Assembly: GCF_004766045.1 (NCBI RefSeq) | Contig: NZ_SPQQ01000015.1 | Span: 1-64,000, forward strand | Direction: 5' to 3' | Source of the DNA: Desulfosporosinus fructosivorans | GTDB lineage: Bacteria > Bacillota > Desulfitobacteriia > Desulfitobacteriales > Desulfitobacteriaceae | DNA: 64,000 nucleotides | Shown: positions 60,806 through 64,000 of the stretch, in pieces | Layout of the letters: every line of letters begins with the position of its first letter | Numbering within the stretch: position 1 is the stretch's first letter | Made by a program: the position numbers and the translations under genes | The notes under the pieces: model-generated | Told to the model about the DNA's origin: nothing | Databases searched by the model: none | What the model saw: only the letters and a program-made list of their open reading frames with translations

Positions 60806-61122
60806 TGGTGGCCTCCTTCAGTCTTTGTTTGTCACTCGCTTCTCTAACACACTAGGTCTCAGGCCTCATTACCATGAGGTCTTAAAAAGAACTGGTATCT
60901 CCCTGCCGAGCCATTTCCATGGCACGGCCAACCGGGTACATAATAATTTATGTCTTAGGGAGCCTATTTGCTACTAGACAGCGAGTCCAAACTCCCTACC
61001 ACTTCAGAAAAAAAACTGGATTTTCCATATTCTTTTACGTCACGATTGTCACTCTGAATTAGCGAACAAATATAATAAACAAATCATATTCTATGGAATG
61101 AAAGGATATGGAGTGAAAGGAT
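60806..61122. promoter_or_regulatory. Divergent promoter region between the NeuB-like block and rfbG
   Basis: About 317 nt separating the leftward block from the rightward rfbG/rfbH genes. It contains AAATATAATAAA near 61070, a possible -10 region for the rightward genes, and no open frame of note. Confidence 0.45.
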
Positions 61123-61127
61123 ATGGA
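61099..61127 (+). repeat. Tandem 14-bp duplication at the rfbG start
   Basis: TGAAAGGATATGGA is repeated at 61099-61112 and 61114-61127. The second copy contains the rfbG ATG. The first ATG gives only ATG GAG TGA, so the second is used, with GGAG nine bases upstream. The duplication may tune translation. Confidence 0.7.
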
Positions 61128-62202
61128 CATTGATCGAAATTTCTGGCAGAAAAAGCGAATATTTCTCACAGGTCATACCGGTTTCAAGGGGTCTTGGTTG
61201 AGCCTTTGGCTCTCCAGTTTAGGAGCGCAGGTAATCGGTTATGCCTTGTCCCCTCCAACGAAGCCCAGCATGTTTGAGATTTGCAAGATTGAGCAAATCA
61301 CTGATTCAACGCTTGCTGATATCCGTGACCTGGGAAGCTTAACCCAGGCCCTTCAATCTGCAAAGGCAGATATTGTCATCCACATGGCTGCCCAATCCTT
61401 GGTCCGTAAATCTTATCTAAATCCCGTCGAAACATATTCAGTAAATGTCTTAGGAACAGTTAATCTTTTGGAAGCTGTACGGGCTAATCCGGGGATCAGG
61501 GCTGTGCTCAATATCACAACTGACAAATGTTATGAGAATAAAGAGTGGGTATGGGGTTACCGGGAAAATGACGTTTTAGGCGGGTATGACCCTTATTCCA
61601 GTAGTAAAGCTTGTTCGGAACTAATCACAGCCGCCTACCGAAATTCTTTTTTCAAACCACAGGAATATGCCACCCATAAAGTGGCATTGGCTTCAGCCCG
61701 GGCCGGCAATGTGATCGGCGGCGGCGATTGGGGCCAGGATCGACTGATTCCGGACCTTATCCAAGCTTTGCTCACCGGAGAAAAATTCAACCTGAGAAAT
61801 CCCCAAGCCATAAGACCCTGGCAACATGTCTTAGAACCGTTAATTGGTTACCTTAATTTGGCCCAAAAATTGTACACCGACGGACCTGCTTATACCGGAG
61901 CTTGGAACTTCGGACCTGATGATACTGATGCCCAACCCGTGGAATGGGTTGCCAAGACGCTTTGCAGCAAATGGGGAAAACCTGCTCATTATGAAATCGA
62001 GCAAGGATCCCATCCCCATGAAACCTCTGTTCTAACGCTTAATTGTGCCAAAGCCAAGCAGGAACTCCATTGGTCCCCCCGTTGGAATCTGGATAAAGCA
62101 CTGGAGAGAGTGGTTGAGTGGTATAAAGCTTATCAAGAAAGCCAAGATCTCCAAGCCCTATGTTTTAGACAAATTGCAGAATACACCAACTGTAAAAACT
62201 AA
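61123..62202 (+). CDS. rfbG: CDP-glucose 4,6-dehydratase RfbG
   Basis: Converts CDP-glucose to CDP-4-keto-6-deoxyglucose. 359 residues. FLTGHTGFKGSWLSLWLSSL is the NAD loop, NITTDKCYENKEWVWGYREN is specific to RfbG, DPYSSSKACSELI has YxxxK, and NVIGGGDWGQDRLIPDLIQA and NFGPDDTDAQPVEWV complete the family. ATG at 61123. Upstream of rfbH with a 13-nt gap. It needs the CDP-glucose made by RfbF, encoded 12 kb to the left. Confidence 0.97.
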   Translation: MDIDRNFWQKKRIFLTGHTGFKGSWLSLWLSSLGAQVIGYALSPPTKPSMFEICKIEQITDSTLADIRDLGSLTQALQSAKADIVIHMAAQSLVRKSYLNPVETYSVNVLGTVNLLEAVRANPGIRAVLNITTDKCYENKEWVWGYRENDVLGGYDPYSSSKACSELITAAYRNSFFKPQEYATHKVALASARAGNVIGGGDWGQDRLIPDLIQALLTGEKFNLRNPQAIRPWQHVLEPLIGYLNLAQKLYTDGPAYTGAWNFGPDDTDAQPVEWVAKTLCSKWGKPAHYEIEQGSHPHETSVLTLNCAKAKQELHWSPRWNLDKALERVVEWYKAYQESQDLQALCFRQIAEYTNCKN

Positions 62203-62215
62203 GCGAGGCGAAAAC

Positions 62216-63604
62216 ATGAGCAACAACGAGATCAAGGACCTGGAAAAATCTCTGCGCAAGCAGGTCATTCAAAGTGCTATTAAGCATTATGAAGTAACCC
62301 ATAAAGCCCAACAAACTCGCCCCTTTACTCCCGGCGAACCTATTCCTTATGCCGGACGGGTATTCGATGAAAGAGAAATTTCGAATTTAATCGAGGCGAC
62401 TTTGGATTTTTGGTTAACTACCGGCAAATTTGCTGCCAGTTTCGAAAAGGGGCTCGCTAAATTTTTGGGAGTTAGCTATTGTTCCTTAACTAATTCTGGT
62501 TCTTCTGCCAACCTATTGGCCTTTATGGCCTTGACCTCTTCGGAGTTGGGCGAACGTAGCATCAAACCTGGAGATGAAGTCATTACGGTTGCTGCCGCTT
62601 TCCCGACAACAGTTGCTCCAATTCTTCAATATGGCGCCATTCCGGTTTTTGTTGATGTTACCCTGCCCACCTACAATATCGACTGTAGCCAATTAGCAAA
62701 AGCCCTTTCTTCAAAAACCAAAGCTGTGATGCTCGCCCATACCTTGGGTAATCCTTTCAACCTGGAATTTGTTAAAGAATTTTGTGACCAACACCAGCTT
62801 TGGTTAGTTGAAGACAATTGTGATGCTCTCGGTTCAAAGTATTACTATCAGGGGGAATGGCACTATACTGGCACATTCGGGCATCTGGGAACCTCAAGTT
62901 TCTATCCGCCACATCATATAACCATGGGCGAAGGCGGAGCGGTTTACACTCATGATTTCCGGCTAAAACGCCTTGTCGAATCGTTTCGCGATTGGGGGCG
63001 GGACTGTTGGTGCCCACCAGGACAGGACAATACCTGCCAGCGGCGCTTTGCTCGACAATATGGCGAACTTCCTTACGGCTATGATCATAAATATGTCTAC
63101 TCACACTTTGGCTATAACCTCAAAGCTACGGATTTACAGGCGTCTATCGGCTGCGCACAATTGGAAAAGTTACCTGAGTTCATCCTAGCCCGCCAACTCA
63201 ACTGGCAAATCCTGCGCCAAGGACTTGTTGACTTAGAGGACCGCTTTATCCTACCAGAAGCCACTCCTAATTCCACTCCGAGTTGGTTTGGTTTTCTCTT
63301 AACCATCAAAGAAAATGCCGGTTTTACGCGCGAGCAAATAGTAACTTTTCTAGAGTGTAATGGTATCCAAACCCGGATGCTGTTTGCTGGCAACCTCTTA
63401 AAGCATCCCTGCTTCGATGAACTGCGGCTCACAGGCAAAGGATATCGTGTCGTTGATGAATTAAGAAATACCGATCTGATCATGAAACAAACCTTCTGGG
63501 TCGGTATCTATCCTGGATTAAAGCCCGGGATGCTGGACTATATACTGGCTAAAATCCGGGAGTTTTGCGCAAATAATAACCCGCACGGTCTTAGAAACCC
63601 ATGA
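62216..63604 (+). CDS. rfbH: CDP-4-keto-6-deoxyglucose-3-dehydratase RfbH (E1)
   Basis: The iron-sulfur PMP/PLP enzyme that removes the C3 hydroxyl, giving CDP-4-keto-3,6-dideoxyglucose. 462 residues. In SSFYPPHHITMGEGG the usual PLP lysine is replaced by His233, the hallmark of E1. The [2Fe-2S] cysteines are Cys264, Cys266 and Cys274 (DCWCPPGQDNTC) together with Cys202 (EDNCDAL). ATG at 62216 (MSNNEIK) is preferred with GGCGA-type upstream; an open frame extends left but overlaps rfbG. A reductase partner (RfbI/E3) is not in the window. Confidence 0.95.
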   Translation: MSNNEIKDLEKSLRKQVIQSAIKHYEVTHKAQQTRPFTPGEPIPYAGRVFDEREISNLIEATLDFWLTTGKFAASFEKGLAKFLGVSYCSLTNSGSSANLLAFMALTSSELGERSIKPGDEVITVAAAFPTTVAPILQYGAIPVFVDVTLPTYNIDCSQLAKALSSKTKAVMLAHTLGNPFNLEFVKEFCDQHQLWLVEDNCDALGSKYYYQGEWHYTGTFGHLGTSSFYPPHHITMGEGGAVYTHDFRLKRLVESFRDWGRDCWCPPGQDNTCQRRFARQYGELPYGYDHKYVYSHFGYNLKATDLQASIGCAQLEKLPEFILARQLNWQILRQGLVDLEDRFILPEATPNSTPSWFGFLLTIKENAGFTREQIVTFLECNGIQTRMLFAGNLLKHPCFDELRLTGKGYRVVDELRNTDLIMKQTFWVGIYPGLKPGMLDYILAKIREFCANNNPHGLRNP

Positions 63605-63650
63605 AATATTACTGCATAGTAAGTATAATAAATTCACCAGAAAAATTTGC

Positions 63651-63682
63651 CCCCTCGCGCAGTTCAAATCAGATGCGAGGGG
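63651..63682 (+). promoter_or_regulatory. Hairpin downstream of rfbH
   Basis: CCCCTCGC (63651-63658) pairs with GCGAGGGG (63675-63682), with a 16-nt loop. No T-run follows (ATCTATCT), so it is a weak terminator candidate or mRNA-end structure. Confidence 0.5.
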
Positions 63683-63718
63683 ATCTATCTAATAAGAATG
63701 TACTCAATGAGAAGTAGC

Positions 63719-63766
63719 AAAATCCCCAATTGACACATGCCAATCCATGTGTCAATTGGGGATTTT
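63719..63766. terminator. Strong bidirectional terminator
   Basis: A 21-bp perfect inverted repeat: left arm 63719-63739 begins AAAATCCCCAATTGACACAT, right arm 63746-63766 ends GGGGATTTT, loop CCAATC. A and T runs on both sides allow termination of the rightward rfbG-rfbH transcript and of the leftward gene at the right edge. Confidence 0.92.
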
Positions 63767-63897
63767 GTAGATAAACCTAACATAGCGGTACCACGTTGCC
63801 GTTCAGCATCCGCTAAAATTCGCCCGATTTGGGCGTCCTCCACACTGTATCATTTATTTCATTAGGTTCAAAACACTTTGTTTTAATATACGCTTGA

Positions 63898-64000
63898 TTA
63901 GACTACCTTCTGTTTGATATGAGCATTGATTTTCAGCCAATCTTGGTTTTTCTGCAATAGCATTAAAATATCCGCCAAAGTAAAGTCACTGTTATCCAAA
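63898..64000 (-). CDS. C-terminal fragment of a leftward gene (possibly an SpsF-like cytidylyltransferase)
   Basis: The last 34 codons of a gene that begins beyond the window. The end reads LDNSDFTLADILMLLQKNQD, then WLKINAHIKQKVV and TAA (63898-63900). The pattern of a helical segment followed by NAH...QK resembles the C-terminus of SpsF/CMP-KDO-synthetase-like cytidylyltransferases. This is from memory of the family and weak. If correct, the enzyme would activate the sugar acid made by the NeuB-like block. Confidence 0.4.
   Translation of the reverse strand, partial: LDNSDFTLADILMLLQKNQDWLKINAHIKQKVV

Noticed and set aside
62045..62215. N-terminal extension of RfbH by 57 residues
   Set aside because: It overlaps rfbG in another frame, is not like RfbH N-termini, and the ATG at 62216 follows the rfbG stop.
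1..64000. CRISPR array, IS element, phage genes or tRNA genes
   Set aside because: No regularly spaced direct repeats, transposase motifs, integrase or phage proteins, or cloverleaf-like sequences with CCA ends were recognised on either strand.

Overview
The window looks like a chromosomal segment of a spore-forming, anaerobic low-to-mid-GC Firmicute. A Desulfosporosinus/Desulfitobacterium-type organism (Peptococcaceae in the old sense) is most likely. This is inference from content: strong AGGAGG ribosome-binding sites, many TTG/GTG starts, a glmS ribozyme, the cdaA-cdaR-glmM-glmS order, a fixABCX/etf acyl-CoA cluster and a tungsten-type aldehyde:ferredoxin oxidoreductase. No phage, transposase, CRISPR array or tRNA gene was recognised.

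Layout. 1-450: the 5' end of a 16S rRNA gene reading leftward out of the window, with its leader and two tandem promoters. 0.45-4.4 kb: small housekeeping and stress genes (flavoprotein, glutathione peroxidase, DinB-type protein, a 31-residue membrane microprotein, an unknown membrane protein). 4.6-15.6 kb: a MalT/LuxR-type ATP-dependent regulator, then a co-directional cluster of short-chain dehydrogenase, acyl-CoA dehydrogenase, enoyl-CoA hydratase/isomerase, fixA-fixB-fixC-fixX and a second etfB-etfA pair. It looks like CoA-ester reduction or oxidation coupled to flavin-based electron transfer; the substrate is unknown. 15.8-21.3 kb: small regulator/effector pairs (PadR plus a membrane protein with a large operator-like repeat, AraC plus a drug/metabolite transporter, an ABM-domain protein, MarR).

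22-32.6 kb: a leftward conserved block. cdaA (c-di-AMP synthase), cdaR, a COG2509-type flavoprotein, glmM and glmS form the usual c-di-AMP/amino-sugar locus. glmS is preceded by a clear glmS ribozyme and a further terminator-like hairpin. Upstream lie a LmbE-type deacetylase, a DUF362 ferredoxin-like protein and a DUF1786 protein. 32.9 kb: a secreted CAP-domain protein. 33.8-37.9 kb: TetR, iron alcohol dehydrogenase, aldehyde:ferredoxin oxidoreductase and a MoaD-like protein. TCGGTC/GACCGA dyads sit in both the tetR and adh promoters.

38-64 kb: a large surface-polysaccharide or glycoprotein locus. It holds a decayed wecB pseudogene, a YVTN beta-propeller surface protein, glycosyltransferases (including a duplicated GT4 pair), sugar-nucleotide epimerase and dehydrogenase genes, and a CDP-3,6-dideoxyhexose pathway (rfbF, a 4-reductase-like gene, rfbG, rfbH). 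The CDP-sugar genes are split by a nine-gene block on the opposite strand. That block encodes a NeuB-like synthase lacking the SAF domain, a GmhA-like isomerase, an FkbM methyltransferase, a TIM-barrel isomerase, a Gfo/Idh oxidoreductase, an SDR, a KdsC-like phosphatase, an acetolactate-synthase-like TPP enzyme and a C-methyltransferase-like protein. Together they suggest an unusual sugar acid and/or a branched dideoxy sugar. This is the most novel part of the window, and its product cannot be deduced from sequence alone.
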